From positions 248,001-312,000 of the forward strand of contig WBMV01001910.1 of assembly GCA_013396655.1 (NCBI GenBank): a stretch of 64,000 bases of DNA, read 5' to 3'. Below are positions 62,501-64,000 of this stretch, piece after piece. Numbering within the stretch: the stretch's first letter is position 1; each line of letters starts with the position of its first letter. The DNA comes from Campylorhamphus procurvoides (Eukaryota > Chordata > Aves > Passeriformes > Dendrocolaptidae). Under the pieces are notes generated by a model. That model searched no databases and was not told the DNA's origin. It saw only the letters and a list, made by a program, of their open reading frames with translations. The translations under genes were made by a program, and so were the position numbers.

Positions 62501-64000
62501 TGCAGCTGAAACAGATATTATCCCTCAACAATTTGACACGAATGAAGCCCAAGGAAAGGGCTAAATAACTTATATACCAGGCTGAAAATCGAGTTTGAAG
62601 TGCTCAGGAAACACACAACCCTGGCATCTGAAAAAAGGGATCATCAGTCCAACATTTCACATAGTGCCAAGTGCTTTCCACACAGAATGCACATTCCCTT
62701 TGGAGCTCTTCAGGCTCAGTGCCTTGGACACAGGGCTGGAACTGTGACACTGCATAAGCATCTCTTCCTCTCAGGCCATTTAATGAAAACCAGTCCACAT
62801 TTCCAGCTCTCATGTACATAAATCAGGAAGGAAATGAGACAACCATATACAGTATCTGCTATAATTTCCATTTTTTCATTTATTTTTTTTAAGAGAGACC
62901 TAAACAAATGCTACAATGAGGAAATACATACAGCAGTTGCTGCTCCAAAGCTCTGATCATCAGGTTCTGGACAGCAGGATCAAACCAGCACAGAGAACAC
63001 GACCTGTTCAGCAAATCAGACCCCACTCAACAATTTCTGCAGTTTCTTAAGAACAAAAGGTCACTCCCTTCTCCTGAGAGGAGTCAGTGTGCAGAGGGCA
63101 ATGCTATTACCAGAGACAGCAGGTGCCCTGCTCCCGCTGAGGGAAAAGAACTGTGGAAGGGAAAGCACACACTGTATTACACTGCGAAAAAGCACCCTTT
63201 GAGACATAATTGCACATGTATTCCAACTCCAACTTCAGCAAGAAAAAAATTCATAAAAACTGTTTGTTTTCTTTTATATTCATCCCCTTTCAGGCTGCAG
63301 TTTTCTCTAGGTACCTTTCTTCCCTGACCCTTACTGATCCTCTCACCCGATGTTTCATATTAACCAACACTATTCCATTCATGCTCCTAAAAAACAAAAC
63401 AAAACGTTTTCTAAGTATGCAGTAGTCATGTTTGCTGTTAGAACACAATTTACCAGTGTATCCACCTCCCAGTATATCACATTGCAGTAATGTGGCAATC
63501 CTTAATTAATGCACACTGCTATGTGTGCAGGTATTGTTGCAACCATCATAATTAGGCACTTTTAAGGTAGCTCTGTTCTGTAGTTCACTTGTTTCTTCTC
63601 CTGAAGGATGTTACTCTACCTTGCTGTTGGTAATGTGCAATGAAAGATGTTTCTTTCAAGCTAGTGAGATCATATAGTAGGATTGTAAATGCTTTATAAT
63701 ATGCTTTCCCCTCAAAAAGAAGAAGGGGGGGGAAAAAGCACTACAGAATTTATCACTGCTGTCGTTAATAGGCCTAAAAATTTATAAAATAATCCTCTGA
63801 GATGCCCCTAATCTATCCAGGCAAAGATACCAGGTTCTTAGCTTGACATATAAACCTGTCCTTTTAATAATTTCAATATTCATGTTGTTCTTGCCTTATT
63901 TTGCTTAGCCATCTCTCTCATTTATCCTCAATACACTCAATAAATGACATTGAATTTCATCTTTCTGTTCAGTACATAATTCTAATCTTTAAAAATGTAT
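59516..64000. other. Unique A+T-rich DNA, no gene seen
   Basis: Holds a T run at 60,643-60,664 and a G+C-richer patch at about 60,840-61,070 with a plus-strand open frame (60,726-61,097) whose Pro/Ser-rich translation matches nothing I recognise. No repeat or RNA gene recognised to the window end. Confidence 0.55.
60643..60664. repeat. Poly(T) run, 22 nt
   Basis: Uninterrupted 22-nt T run after 'gggttttgttgg'. It could be the tail of a minus-strand retroposed sequence, but no body is recognisable on the plus-strand side. Confidence 0.95.

Noticed and set aside
1..64000. CRISPR arrays, bacterial operons, tRNA/rRNA genes, mitochondrial insertions
   Set aside because: Looked for on both strands. 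No direct-repeat arrays with spacers, no cloverleaf or rRNA signatures, and no prokaryotic gene density.

Overview
The window looks like noncoding-dominated avian nuclear DNA: about 60% A+T, no operons, large introns, and interspersed repeats of bird type. The repeats are CR1 LINE copies with the characteristic 3' end, and LTR pieces of an avian endogenous retrovirus. No bacterial, phage or organellar gene content is visible. One ambiguous base (N at 13,221) marks it as assembled genomic sequence. Nothing here supports an undescribed multi-gene system.

The only gene I can name is INPP4B (type II inositol-3,4-bisphosphate 4-phosphatase), on the minus strand. Two small coding exons are visible. 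The first (12,534-12,444) begins at the ATG and encodes 30 residues plus one base. The second (10,781-10,737) is 45 nt and continues in phase. Joined, they give an N-terminus that matches, residue by residue with conservative changes, the vertebrate INPP4B N-terminus leading into its C2 domain. The next coding exon is not in the window, so 1-10,736 is an unfinished intron. Everything above about 12.7 kb lies 5' of the start codon and is probably 5'-leader introns and/or upstream intergenic DNA of INPP4B. Several segments there carry good minus-strand splice signals, the best at 21,549-21,465, and may be untranslated or alternative leader exons.

Layout. 1-10.7 kb: INPP4B intron with two CR1 scraps. 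10.7-12.7 kb: the two coding exons. 12.7-18.4 kb: intron-like DNA with one CR1. 18.4-20.3 kb: an LTR piece, then a pyrimidine-rich block of unknown origin. 21-24 kb: two candidate leader exons. 27.3-28.2 kb: a very old CR1. 28-41 kb: mostly unique A+T-rich DNA. 41.0 kb: the only plus-strand CR1. 46.8-47.2 kb: an internally deleted LTR. 53.4-54.7 kb: two CR1 copies close together, one keeping an intact C-terminal ORF2 reading frame. 58.8-59.5 kb: a further CR1. 59.5-64 kb: unique A+T-rich DNA with a 22-nt T run.

Family names for repeats and for INPP4B come from recognition by eye, not from a database search.
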